A stretch of 64,000 nt of DNA from Thalassovita aquimarina. Lineage in GTDB: Bacteria; Pseudomonadota; Alphaproteobacteria; Rhodobacterales; Rhodobacteraceae. Positions 1 through 8,433 of the stretch are shown piece by piece (within the stretch, counting starts at the first letter, position 1; every line of letters starts with the position of its first letter). The stretch is from positions 1-64,000 of the forward strand of contig NZ_JADMKU010000018.1 of assembly GCF_018219815.1 (NCBI RefSeq). Reading direction: 5' to 3'. The position numbers and the translations under genes were made by a program. The notes beneath the pieces were generated by a model, which was given only the letters and a program-made list of their open reading frames with translations, was not told the DNA's origin and did not search any database.

Positions 1-1
1 C

Positions 2-64
2 AGGTGCCCGAAGGTCTTCCTCTCCGCAATCGCGCTCGCTGCAACCGTCATCTATTGGCTATGA
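2..64 (+). CDS. possible 3' end of a truncated gene (membrane tail)
   Basis: The first bases can be read as the last 20 codons of a frame that enters from the left edge and stops with TGA at 62-64. The peptide ends in a hydrophobic stretch (FLSAIALAATVIYWL), as the C-terminal membrane helix of a protein would. Too little is present to name it, and it could be chance. Confidence 0.25.
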   Translation, partial: RCPKVFLSAIALAATVIYWL

Positions 65-210
65 GTCCTGACCCTAGTTTATTAGTAATGCAAATACCCA
101 CCTAAAAGCATCACAACCTACCGATATATATATACAACTTCGTACATACCTTCATACTATGTACTGGCCACGCTCCACCCCCCTGGGCCGACAACACTTG
201 TAACACTTCA
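65..210. other. AT-rich non-coding spacer
   Basis: This stretch is clearly AT-richer than the rest of the window, with an alternating run tatatatata around 125-133. I see no gene, clear terminator or repeat. It fits accessory DNA flanking the endonuclease gene. Confidence 0.5.
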
Positions 211-1029
211 CTACTGTTCTGGCTCGATGGTTCGCAGCTTTTCAATCAACTCGGCATTCAAGGCGTTTCCATTCTCACCGAAGTGGATTTGACGGTGTAC
301 AGTTGGATCTATTGCGGCAACGAACCGTGGATCATCAGGGCCATCGTCAGACAAACGTCGCGTATGATGCACCTCCAAGTAGGGTTGGCCAGACTTGGTA
401 AGGAATGGTGCGGGTTTCCCAGTGAGTTCACACCTCCCACCTGCCCTCGCCAACACATATTCTCTGACTGCCCTGCTTCTCGCTCTGTATGATGCTGGAG
501 CATTAGCCCAATTCTTGGATGGCGACGAAACGGCTGCACGCATCGCACGCTCCCTAAGGTCAATGAGACCGGCATCACCCCGTACAGGAATTGCTTCATC
601 TGGACTGGGCTCCATATCGGGTGTGAGTTTGACCAGGTGAAACCTGATACACTCTCGAAGATCATTATTGTTATCTGTACCCTGGTATGTGTCCCACGAC
701 TGGCACGCAAAATTCCCTATAAAACGAACAGGCTTGGAATGCCCTAAGGCTTCAAACAGCAACAACTCTTTACCATTAGCGACGTGGTCACGAACAGCAG
801 CGTTGCCCCTGACAAACCGCATATTCCCCTTCTGTCCTTCGCCCGTGTATAGGAAGATATTTTCTCCCTTCCAACCATCCTCGTACCCATAGTTCTTTCC
901 GTTTTTACCCGTAAAGATGAAGACATAGGGATGATCTGGAGGAGTTGATATTCCACCCCTCTCCTGTCCGGCATAGTTGGCGTGGATATCTTTTTGCCGC
1001 GAATACTCGTGCCCCTCTACAAACCGCAT
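211..1029 (-). CDS. SRA-like/HNH endonuclease, putative modification-dependent restriction protein
   Basis: About 272 residues in two parts. Residues 25-135 resemble the SRA-like DNA-binding domain of ScoMcrA-type enzymes: a GGIST motif, a YGYEDGW segment that recalls YDG, then LYTGEGQ and LLLFEAL. Residues 195-255 form an HNH nuclease region (RCELTGKPAPF, LEVHHTRRLSDDGPDDP, HRQIHFG). Such proteins cut DNA with modified bases (type IV restriction). The paired zinc-binding cysteines usual in this HNH class are mostly missing: only the first (Cys203) is kept and the CPNCH position reads DPTVH, so nuclease activity is uncertain. The ATG at 1029 is preferred because GAGG lies about 9 bases upstream; a GTG at 1038 is also possible. 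The gene is AT-richer than its neighbours and stands alone, consistent with horizontal transfer. Confidence 0.75.
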   Translation of the reverse strand: MRFVEGHEYSRQKDIHANYAGQERGGISTPPDHPYVFIFTGKNGKNYGYEDGWKGENIFLYTGEGQKGNMRFVRGNAAVRDHVANGKELLLFEALGHSKPVRFIGNFACQSWDTYQGTDNNNDLRECIRFHLVKLTPDMEPSPDEAIPVRGDAGLIDLRERAMRAAVSSPSKNWANAPASYRARSRAVREYVLARAGGRCELTGKPAPFLTKSGQPYLEVHHTRRLSDDGPDDPRFVAAIDPTVHRQIHFGENGNALNAELIEKLRTIEPEQ

Positions 1030-1115
1030 TCTGAACACCTCAATGAAATTATTCGAATAGGCATGCTAGCTTGTGTTCTTATATTGGCCAAGGAAAGTGA
1101 TTGCGCCGCCCCGGA

Positions 1116-1137
1116 GTGTGACACTACAGTGTGACAC
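1116..1137. repeat. two tandem copies of the palindrome GTGTGACAC
   Basis: GTGTGACAC occurs at 1116-1124 and again at 1129-1137, start to start 13 bases. Each copy is an odd palindrome (GTGT-G-ACAC). The pair lies upstream of the endonuclease gene (minus strand) and downstream of the TetR gene. It could be an operator or an element-end repeat. Function unknown. Confidence 0.4.
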
Positions 1138-1190
1138 ACAAGCAAACACAGCACCGCCATATCGTTAAGTATCAATAAGTTAGTGGCTTG

Positions 1191-1215
1191 CCCGGGTTCC
1201 CCCTAGGCTCCACCA
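1191..1215 (+). other. tRNA/tmRNA 3'-end-like sequence, possible integration-site remnant
   Basis: The segment from CCCGGGTTC to GGCTCCACCA looks like the end of a tRNA or tmRNA: part of a T-arm followed by an acceptor end with CCA. The T-loop is not intact and no tRNA body lies upstream. It therefore looks like a degenerate copy of a 3' end, as integrating islands leave behind. It sits where the AT-rich accessory DNA gives way to normal GC-rich genes. This is inference from short similarity. Confidence 0.3.
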
Positions 1216-1323
1216 AATCCCCCTTGAAAAGCAGACGCAAACCTACCCTTCTGTCAGGGTGATTGCCGCTGACATGCAGACGGCTTTTTGCGGCCCAACC
1301 CGCCGTTCCCCGCGATGCGCCTG

Positions 1324-1944
1324 TTAAAAGAACTGGCCGAGCAGAGTCCGGAAGGCCTGGATAAGTTCCTCGCGGGATTTCCGGTTTTTTCCGATCTGCC
1401 CCTGCATCAGGTACCGGAAGACCCCGTCGAGCAGCGCATAGGAGATCTCGATGTTTTCCGGCACGTCCTGACCGGCCTTTTCAAAGGCCGTCCGGACGAT
1501 CCCGATCAGCTTCTTTTCGATTTCATCGACGATGGGGCGGAAGGTTTCGTCGAACATGGCCTGTGCCCGGATGTCATACCACAACCGGTGTGTCGTCTCG
1601 TCGTCGACGATCGAGTACACCAACGCTTCGGAAAATGCCTCGATGACCTCCTCGCGCCCCTCGGCCTTTTCCAGCGCCTCGCTGATATTGCGCACGAACA
1701 CTTCTTTGTAGATCGAGACGCAATAGATGATCAGCGCCGTGCGGTCTTCGAAGTAATAGTGCAGCATGCCCAGCGACAGGTCGTTTTTCTCGGCGATGTC
1801 GCGCAGGCCGGTATTGGCATAGCCCAGCTCTTTCAGCGCCTTGATCGCGCTTTCGGCGATCTGGCGCTTCTTTTCCTCACGCTTGGCGCTTTTGCGGGCG
1901 GCGCGGGCCTTTAGTTTGGACGGCACTTCGTTCATGGCACTCAC
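1324..1944 (-). CDS. TetR/BetI-family transcriptional regulator
   Basis: About 206 residues. The N-terminus is basic (KLKARAARKSAKREEKKRQI) and leads into a TetR helix-turn-helix at about residues 27-70 (ELGYANTGLRDIAEKNDLSLGMLHYYFEDRTAL). The C-terminal all-helical ligand domain has BetI character. It is the last gene of a minus-strand series behind the alcohol dehydrogenase, acyl-CoA ligase and aldehyde dehydrogenase genes, 50 bases after the aldehyde dehydrogenase stop, so it probably regulates that pathway. The palindromes at 7156-7179 upstream of the first gene are the natural candidate operator. The start could be GTG at 1944 or ATG at 1935; neither has a strong ribosome-binding site. 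Confidence 0.85.
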   Translation of the reverse strand: MSAMNEVPSKLKARAARKSAKREEKKRQIAESAIKALKELGYANTGLRDIAEKNDLSLGMLHYYFEDRTALIIYCVSIYKEVFVRNISEALEKAEGREEVIEAFSEALVYSIVDDETTHRLWYDIRAQAMFDETFRPIVDEIEKKLIGIVRTAFEKAGQDVPENIEISYALLDGVFRYLMQGQIGKNRKSREELIQAFRTLLGQFF

Positions 1945-1994
1945 ATGGCTTCGATCCGGGCGGAACGCAACCTTTTCCGCCCGGGTTGGGAATG

Positions 1995-3737
1995 TCAGCC
2001 CAGCAACGCGTGGAAGAAGATGCCGGGCAGTTTCAGCCAGCTCGGCTTATGCTGGAACGCCGTCAGCGCCTCGCCGATCTTGTGCTGGCGCTTGTTGGTA
2101 ATGAAGAACGGCGGGCGCGGCAGCAGGGTGAACTGCAGCGACAGAAGGCCGCGCGGGAACGGCCGCCAGGGCGCCTTGACCACCACGCGTTCGGTATCTT
2201 CCAGCATGAAGGAATTGTGCACCGTGCCGATCCCCGAACCGATGTCGTCGAGTGTGTGACCGGGAAACGCGCCCCAGGGGCAGGCGGTGATCAGGAAGCC
2301 CAGTCCGCACCAGCCGTTGATCCCGATGGTGCCGTATCGCAGCTTGGCCACGATCTGCTCGAACCGGGCCTTTCCGATCTGCCGGATCGTCTTCGGATGG
2401 ATCAGGATGTTTGCCCCCAGCGTCCCCCAGAGTTCGTCGTTGGCGAACGCGATCGCATTTTCGAGATAGGTCGCGGGATCGGGCGCGTCGATATCGATGG
2501 TGCCGAGAGCGGGACCGAAGACCTCGGTCTTTCGGTTCTGCAGGTGCTCTGACAGATCGCTGATCACCAGCGGCGGCGCGACCTCGCCACGGCCGACGGT
2601 TTCGACATCGCCTCCATTCGCCTTGTGGGCCTCAAGCCGCTCGATGGCGCCCGGATACCACGCCGGGCGGGTCGATCCTGCGGCAACCTTCTTGAGCGCC
2701 TCGATCAGGCCGGCGCCCTTGGCCCAGCCTTTGGGCATGATCAGCGCCTGGCAGGCGATGCAGTTATGACCCGAGTTGTGCAGCTTCATGGTGGCGATGT
2801 TTTCGGCCTGGAACCGGATGTCGGCCGCGCTCCACGGTCCGGGCACCACGATGGTCGGGCTGACCGAGCCGAGCTCGGAGGTGAAGCGCTTGGCGTTTTT
2901 GGGGGTGCCCGCCTTGCGGTTCTTTTCGCCCTCTTCGCCGACACCCCAGACGATCGCGTCATGGGTGGTTTCCGCGCCGGTGATGTGCAGCTCTTCCACC
3001 ACGGGATGTTCGCACAGATACGCGCCGCCCGTGGCATCGCCCTTGACGATGCGCAGATAGCCTTCGTCGATGAAGGGTTTCATCGCGATCTTGTAGTAAT
3101 CGGTCAGGTAGTCGTTGACCGGGTTCATCTTCAGGATCACCACCTGGTTCTCGAGGTAGAGCTTTTGCAGCACGTCGAGCGGCGTGATCGCGTTCACGTT
3201 GCCCGCGCCCAGCACCAGCGCGACCTTGCCCTTGCGGCGGGCCTCGGGCGTGTCATAGGCGGTGGCGACATGGTCCTTCAGGTTTGCCTCCGACACGCCT
3301 TTCTGCATCCAGACCTCGGCCGACACACCCGATAACAGCAGGTGATCCCAGATCGAATGCGGCAGCACCTTCACGCCCAGCTGGCCGGTGGCCAGTTCAC
3401 GGGTGGGCAAATGGTCGATGAACGCCTTGCCTTCCATCTGGGAAAGCGTGCTGATCAGCCCGTTGCAGCCCGCCATCGTCGCATAGGGACCGCCGATCCA
3501 TTCTTCGCCGGCCACCGCCGTGTCCGGCTTCAGGCCCTTCTTGCGCGCGGCTTCCTCGGCCCAGCCCTTGGCGACCTTCATGATCCCGTCTTTCATCTCG
3601 GACAGAAGCCGGATGCGTTCCGGGATCGGCAGCCGGGCCCATTTATCCTTGTTCGCGTCCAAGTCGGCCAGTGCGGCCTCGTAGTGCTCGAACAAGGCGT
3701 CCTGGTCATCAAGCGTCACTTGTGCGGCGTCAAGCAT
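1995..3737 (-). CDS. aldehyde dehydrogenase family protein
   Basis: 580 residues, longer than the usual ~490-residue enzyme because of extensions at both ends. The NAD-binding core carries GAGN at 177-180. Glu288 lies in the SELG motif and the catalytic cysteine is Cys326 or Cys329 in [10 protein letters not shown]; both are the expected positions of the general base and nucleophile. The enzyme would oxidise an aldehyde to its acid with NAD(P). Its start overlaps the 3' end of the acyl-CoA ligase gene by 8 bases, so the two are translationally coupled. Context suggests it takes the aldehyde made by the upstream GMC dehydrogenase and passes the acid to the ligase. The exact substrate (fatty, terpenoid or aromatic) is unknown. 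Confidence 0.88.
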   Translation of the reverse strand: MLDAAQVTLDDQDALFEHYEAALADLDANKDKWARLPIPERIRLLSEMKDGIMKVAKGWAEEAARKKGLKPDTAVAGEEWIGGPYATMAGCNGLISTLSQMEGKAFIDHLPTRELATGQLGVKVLPHSIWDHLLLSGVSAEVWMQKGVSEANLKDHVATAYDTPEARRKGKVALVLGAGNVNAITPLDVLQKLYLENQVVILKMNPVNDYLTDYYKIAMKPFIDEGYLRIVKGDATGGAYLCEHPVVEELHITGAETTHDAIVWGVGEEGEKNRKAGTPKNAKRFTSELGSVSPTIVVPGPWSAADIRFQAENIATMKLHNSGHNCIACQALIMPKGWAKGAGLIEALKKVAAGSTRPAWYPGAIERLEAHKANGGDVETVGRGEVAPPLVISDLSEHLQNRKTEVFGPALGTIDIDAPDPATYLENAIAFANDELWGTLGANILIHPKTIRQIGKARFEQIVAKLRYGTIGINGWCGLGFLITACPWGAFPGHTLDDIGSGIGTVHNSFMLEDTERVVVKAPWRPFPRGLLSLQFTLLPRPPFFITNKRQHKIGEALTAFQHKPSWLKLPGIFFHALLG

Positions 3738-5367
3738 CTGCCAGTCCCCTCTCGATCAGGGTGTTGCCAAACTGGTCGCGCAGCTGGTTCTTCAGCATCT
3801 TGCCGGTAGCATTCAACGGGATCGCGTCACTGAACACCACGGCATCCGGCACTTGCCACTTGGCGACCTTGCCTTCGAACAAGGCGATGATTTCTTCCTC
3901 GCTCGGATCAGCGCCCTCGGCCTTCACCGCGACGATCATCGGGCGTTCATCCCATTTCGGATGCTTGGCGCCGATGGCCGCGGCCATCGCCACGCCCGGA
4001 TGCGACACCGCGATGTTTTCCAGATCGACCGAGGAAATCCATTCGCCGCCCGACTTGATGATGTCCTTGGTGCGATCGCGGATCACCATGAAGCCGTCTT
4101 CGTCGATGGTGGAAACATCGCCCGTGTCGAACCAGCCATCGTCGGTCAGGGCGCTGTCCTCCTTGCCGAAATAGGTATCGACTACCCAGTGACCCCGGCA
4201 TTGCAGCGCGCCCTCCGCCTTCCCGTCATGGGGAAGCGCGTTGCCCTCTTCGTCAACGATGCGCAGATCGATGCCGAAGGGCGGACGCCCCTGTCCCAGC
4301 CGCAGAAGCGCCATCGCGTCGTCATCGAGATCCGAGTGCTTACCCTTGGGCCGGTTGGAGGTGCCAAGCGGCGAGGTTTCGGTCATGCCCCAGGCGTGGA
4401 TCGTATCGCAGTCGTATTTTTCGCGGAAGCTGGCGATCATCGACGGCGCCGCTGCGGACCCGCCGATCACGTTGCGCTTCAGCGTCTCCATCTTCGAACC
4501 CGACTTTTCGGCCGCGGCCAGAAGCATCATCCAGATCGTCGGCACGCCCAGCGCCAGCGTCACCTTCTGGTCGTCGATAAGACCCAAAAGGCTGTCTCCA
4601 TCCAGCATCGGCCCCGGCATCACCAGCTTGGCGCCGGTCATCGCCGCGGCATAGGGGATGCCCCAGGCATTGGCGTGGAACATCGGCACCACCGGCAGGA
4701 TGACTTCCTGCGACGACAGGCTCAACCCGTCCGGCAGGCTGATGGCGAAGGTGTGCAGCATCGTCGAGCGGTTGTAGTAAAGCACTCCCTTCGGATTGCC
4801 CGTGGTCCCCGAGGTGTAACAGAGCGAACACGGCGTATCCTCGCTGAACTGCGGCCAGTCGTAGTCGTCGGCGCCCGTCTCGATAAGTTCATCGAAGAAG
4901 ATCGCTTCGGGCAGGGTGGCGGCGACGTCTTCATCGCGGGGCCCCATGAAAATGAAGTGCTCGATCGTATTCAGGTGCTCCTTCGTGCCGGTGATCAGCG
5001 GCATGAAGGTCTTGTCGAAGAAGATCGCCTTGTCGGCGGCATCGTTGCAGATGAAGATGAACTGCTGCGGCGCCAACCGCGGGTTCAAAGTGTGGCACAC
5101 CATGCCGGCACCGGACACGGCGAACCAGATTTTCAGGTGGCGGTGGTTGTTCCAGGCCAGCGTGGCGACCCGGTCCCCCATGGACAGGCCCAGCTTGCCC
5201 AGCGCAGACGCCAGTTTGCGCGAAGCGGCGGCAACCTCGCCCCAGTTGGTGTGGTGCATGTCGCCGATCGTCTCGCGGCTGACGATTTCGGTATCGGCGT
5301 GGTATTTTCCGGCATGCACGATCAGGTCACTGATCAGCAGCTCTTTTCGCATCATCGAACCCAGCAT
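3730..5367 (-). CDS. AMP-dependent fatty/medium-chain acyl-CoA ligase
   Basis: 545 residues of the ANL superfamily, AlkK/FadD-like. The P-loop motif [11 protein letters not shown] lies at 184-194, followed by [16 protein letters not shown] and the hinge region [15 protein letters not shown]. The catalytic lysine is Lys523 in NATGK. It activates a carboxylic acid to its CoA thioester with ATP. AGGGAG lies 8 bases upstream of the ATG, supporting this start. It sits between the GMC dehydrogenase and the aldehyde dehydrogenase, matching the roles of AlkJ, AlkK and AlkH in alkane and alcohol oxidation. Chain-length preference cannot be read from sequence. Confidence 0.9.
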   Translation of the reverse strand: MLGSMMRKELLISDLIVHAGKYHADTEIVSRETIGDMHHTNWGEVAAASRKLASALGKLGLSMGDRVATLAWNNHRHLKIWFAVSGAGMVCHTLNPRLAPQQFIFICNDAADKAIFFDKTFMPLITGTKEHLNTIEHFIFMGPRDEDVAATLPEAIFFDELIETGADDYDWPQFSEDTPCSLCYTSGTTGNPKGVLYYNRSTMLHTFAISLPDGLSLSSQEVILPVVPMFHANAWGIPYAAAMTGAKLVMPGPMLDGDSLLGLIDDQKVTLALGVPTIWMMLLAAAEKSGSKMETLKRNVIGGSAAAPSMIASFREKYDCDTIHAWGMTETSPLGTSNRPKGKHSDLDDDAMALLRLGQGRPPFGIDLRIVDEEGNALPHDGKAEGALQCRGHWVVDTYFGKEDSALTDDGWFDTGDVSTIDEDGFMVIRDRTKDIIKSGGEWISSVDLENIAVSHPGVAMAAAIGAKHPKWDERPMIVAVKAEGADPSEEEIIALFEGKVAKWQVPDAVVFSDAIPLNATGKMLKNQLRDQFGNTLIERGLADA

Positions 5368-5436
5368 GTGTTTAACTCCCTATTGGTCTCAAAGCGGATG
5401 CGCCTGCCCCTCACGGGCGCAGGCGAATGGGTGGGA

Positions 5437-7053
5437 TCAGGCGGCGTATTCGGCCTTGATCATGTCTGCGCATTTCTCGCCGATCATGATCGACGGTGCA
5501 TTGGTGTTGCCCGATACGAGGCGCGGCATGATCGAAGCGTCCGCAACGCGCAGACCTTCGAGCCCCCGCACCTTCAGCGCCGGATCGACCACGGCCGTGT
5601 CATCGACCCCCATCTTGCAGGTCCCGACCGGGTGGTAGACGGTATCTGCGCGGTTGCGGATCGCCTCTTCCCACTCTTTGTCCGTCATGTTGTCATGGGT
5701 GCCGAACAGTTCCTGCTTGACGTATTTCTTCATCGCCGGCGCCATGAGGATTTCGCGCGTTTTCTTGGCGCCCTTGATCATGATGTCGAGATCGCGGTCA
5801 TCGGACAGGAACTTCGGGTCGATCCCCGGCGCGTCCATCGGATCGGCCGACTTCAGGAACACCTCGCCGCGTGAATAGGGGCGCAGGTTGCAGACATGGC
5901 AGGAATAGCCATGTCCCAGATGCAGCTTGCGCGCGTGATCGTCGACGATCGAGATCACGAAATGCGTCTGCAGGTCGGGGCGATCCACCTCGGGGCTCGA
6001 CTTGAAGAAACTGCCGGCCTCGGCAATGGTCGATGCCACCATCGAATTCCCGTGCTTGCGCCACTTGAATATCTCTGCGGTCAGTTTCATAGAGGCGCGC
6101 AGCCCGATGCCGATGTTGTCGGTGTCGCGGGTCTTGTAGGCCAGGATGAAATCAAGGTGGTCCTGCAGGTTCTGCCCGACGCCCTGCAGGTCCTGCACCA
6201 TGTCGATTCCATGGGGCTTGAGATCCTGCGACCGGCCGACCCCGGAAAGCATCAGAAGCTGCGGCGACTGGAACGCGCCCGCGCACAGGATCACCTCTTT
6301 CGCAGCCCGGACCTCGTGGGTTTTCTTGCCGACGCGATAGGCGACCCCCACGGCGCGCTTGCCTTCGAAGATGATCTTCGAGGCGCGCGCCTTGGTGATC
6401 ACCGTCAGGTTCGGGCGGCTGTCCATTACCGGGTGCAGGTAGGCCGCTGCAGCCGAGCAGCGTTCGCCGTTCTTTTCGCCGTGGAACTGGGTGCATTGAT
6501 AGATCGCGGCGCCCTCGTTGTCGCCGGAATTGAAATCCTCGGTGCGGCGGATCTGCATCTGGGTGTTGGCCTCGACGAAGGCTTCCGAGATCGGCCGCGG
6601 CGCCTGCGCGTCGGACACATGCAGCGGGCCGTCGGTGCCATGCGCGTCGTCGTTCAGCCGCTCGTTGTTCTCGGCCTTCTTGAAATAGGGCAGGACATCG
6701 TCCCAGCCCCATCCCTCGCAACCTTCGGCCGCCCAGCTGTCATAATCCCCCTTCTGGCCCCGGATATAGATCATCGCGTTGATCGCGCTCGATCCCCCCA
6801 ATGCCTTGCCGCGTGGCTGATAGCCGTTACGCCCGTTCAGCCCCGGCTGCGGCACCGTCTCGAAGGCCCAGTTGTTGATCTTGCCATAGCCCGGCAGCAT
6901 CGCGATCACCCCAAGCGGCGCGCGCACCAGAATGCCCTTTCCGTCGCCGCCCGCTTCCAGCAGGCAGACCTTTACATTGGGGTCCTCGCTAAGGCGCGAC
7001 GCGATCGTCGCCCCGGCAGAGCCGCCTCCCACAATTACGAAGTCGTAGCTCAT
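5437..7053 (-). CDS. GMC-family FAD alcohol dehydrogenase (choline dehydrogenase/AlkJ-like)
   Basis: 538 residues. The Rossmann motif GGGSAG is at 9-14 and LEAG at 32-35. GMC signature 1 lies around 80-98 (PRGKALGGSSAINAMIYIRG). GMC signature 2 is GAFQSPQLLMLSGVG. The C-terminal catalytic His is in YHPVGTCKMG and the Asn in SGNTNAPS. It oxidises a primary alcohol to an aldehyde, passing electrons to the respiratory chain. The reading frame extends 67 codons further upstream, but ATG at 7053 has a strong AGGGAGGA site at 7059-7064 and begins with the family N-terminus MSYDFVIVGGG. It is the first gene of the minus-strand operon with the ligase and aldehyde dehydrogenase, which favours a fatty or other alcohol over choline. 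Confidence 0.9.
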   Translation of the reverse strand: MSYDFVIVGGGSAGATIASRLSEDPNVKVCLLEAGGDGKGILVRAPLGVIAMLPGYGKINNWAFETVPQPGLNGRNGYQPRGKALGGSSAINAMIYIRGQKGDYDSWAAEGCEGWGWDDVLPYFKKAENNERLNDDAHGTDGPLHVSDAQAPRPISEAFVEANTQMQIRRTEDFNSGDNEGAAIYQCTQFHGEKNGERCSAAAAYLHPVMDSRPNLTVITKARASKIIFEGKRAVGVAYRVGKKTHEVRAAKEVILCAGAFQSPQLLMLSGVGRSQDLKPHGIDMVQDLQGVGQNLQDHLDFILAYKTRDTDNIGIGLRASMKLTAEIFKWRKHGNSMVASTIAEAGSFFKSSPEVDRPDLQTHFVISIVDDHARKLHLGHGYSCHVCNLRPYSRGEVFLKSADPMDAPGIDPKFLSDDRDLDIMIKGAKKTREILMAPAMKKYVKQELFGTHDNMTDKEWEEAIRNRADTVYHPVGTCKMGVDDTAVVDPALKVRGLEGLRVADASIMPRLVSGNTNAPSIMIGEKCADMIKAEYAA

Positions 7054-7421
7054 CTTTTCCTCCCTGTTTCCCCGTTTCGCGACGCCGATCCGGTTGTGTC
7101 CGTTATACGCAATCCCTGCGAATCCCTCCCGATTGCATGGCGCCCGCAAACTAAACCAAAATATTTGGACAAAAGTCCAGAAAATTAGTTTGAATAAATT
7201 CATGCAATTCGACAGGCACGGAATCGCTGGCCGGACCAGGCGCCACAACGACACCTCATTCGCACCTTGGATTGAATTGTCCCGGCGCTAGAAGCCAAGC
7301 CGGCCTTTTTCTGATAGAAAGCAATGGCGGGCTCGTGATCCCAACCGTTTTGGCCCTCGTCCCAGAGCGATTGCGGGGATCGGCATCCATGCGGAGCGGG
7401 ACGTGAGGGAAGGTTTTACCA
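7054..7421. promoter_or_regulatory. divergent intergenic region with candidate operator
   Basis: This 368-base gap separates the minus-strand alcohol-oxidation operon from the plus-strand membrane protein gene and must hold both promoters. Its AT-rich core (7150-7205) contains overlapping palindromes: CCAAA-ATA-TTTGG at 7156-7168 and TGGAC-AAAA-GTCCA at 7166-7179. The second has the size and symmetry of a TetR-type site. I see no reliable additional gene here. Confidence 0.45.
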
Positions 7422-8246
7422 ATGGCTTCAACGGCTGACGATCGGATCTACTCGGTAACGAGGATCGTATCCGCGCTGATCATTCCATTTCTGCTGCTCG
7501 CGTTTCTTATCCTTTACTTCTTCCCCGAAGAATCCGGTCAACGTTTTGCCTACCGGATCAACCCGCCTGTCATGGCGGCATATATCGGGGCCGGATACCT
7601 CGGCGGCGCCTTCTTGTTCCTGCACGTGCTGTTCGGAAAGCGTTGGCATCATGTCGCCGCGGGCTTTCCGGCGGTCACGGCCTTCACGGTCAGCATGCTG
7701 CTGGTGACGATCCTGCACTGGAACAGGTACTCCGTCGACGATCTGCCGTTTCAGCTTTGGCTGGTGCTCTACTTGGTGACGCCGGTCGTGGTGCCACTGC
7801 TTTGGGTTTTCAACCGCAAAGCCGACCCCGGGAAAGCCGAGGAAAATGATGCCGAGGTTCCCCTTTTTGTCCGCACAGGTGTCAAGATTCTGGGCATCAC
7901 ACTGGCCGCGATGGCCCTTGTCGGTTTCGTCGCGCCTGAGGTTCTGATTGCGATCTGGCCCTGGACACTCTGGCCGCTGACCGCGCGGCTCCTGGCCGGA
8001 TGGGGCATGCTTCTTGCGGCTTCGAATATCTTCATTTCATTTGAACCGCGCTGGTCATGCTGGCGCATCGGGGTTCAGAGCATGGCCCTGTGGCATGTCC
8101 TTTTCCTCGCCGCCGCGATCGCCAACCCCGGCGACTTCAAGCAGCATGGTTTGCTGAACTGGTACGTAATTGCCGTCGCCATCATCCTCGTCGCGATGGC
8201 CATTCTCTATGCGTGGATGGAAAAGCTTCGGCGACGTGCGCCATAG
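7422..8246 (+). CDS. multi-pass membrane protein of unknown function
   Basis: 274 residues with about seven predicted membrane helices, for example near residues 15-33, 49-70, 82-97, 113-129, 151-170, 186-202 and 246-266. Trp and aromatic residues are abundant at the helix ends. I recognise no catalytic motif. A purine-rich GAGGGAAGG site precedes the ATG. It is divergent from the GMC dehydrogenase operon and convergent with the histidine kinase, so it is probably monocistronic. Function not assigned. Confidence 0.7.
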   Translation: MASTADDRIYSVTRIVSALIIPFLLLAFLILYFFPEESGQRFAYRINPPVMAAYIGAGYLGGAFLFLHVLFGKRWHHVAAGFPAVTAFTVSMLLVTILHWNRYSVDDLPFQLWLVLYLVTPVVVPLLWVFNRKADPGKAEENDAEVPLFVRTGVKILGITLAAMALVGFVAPEVLIAIWPWTLWPLTARLLAGWGMLLAASNIFISFEPRWSCWRIGVQSMALWHVLFLAAAIANPGDFKQHGLLNWYVIAVAIILVAMAILYAWMEKLRRRAP

Positions 8247-8433
8247 AAGGCGGATGTCCCACCGAACCCGGTGCCGGCACCGATTCCACCGTTTCGGCGG
8301 CAACGGGCATCTGCACCGTTTCGCACTGCAAATGGCACAAAATGCCCCAAAGAAACGGTACGGATGCGAAGGCTGCCACCGCCTGCCTTGCGACGCCCGA
8401 ACCGCCGCACGGTCGACCCTTCCGGCCGCGCCG

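Noticed and set aside
3853-5874. 673-codon plus-strand frame opposite the acyl-CoA ligase
   Set aside because: Mirror of the ligase and GMC genes; low-complexity Arg/His/Gly composition and no domain.
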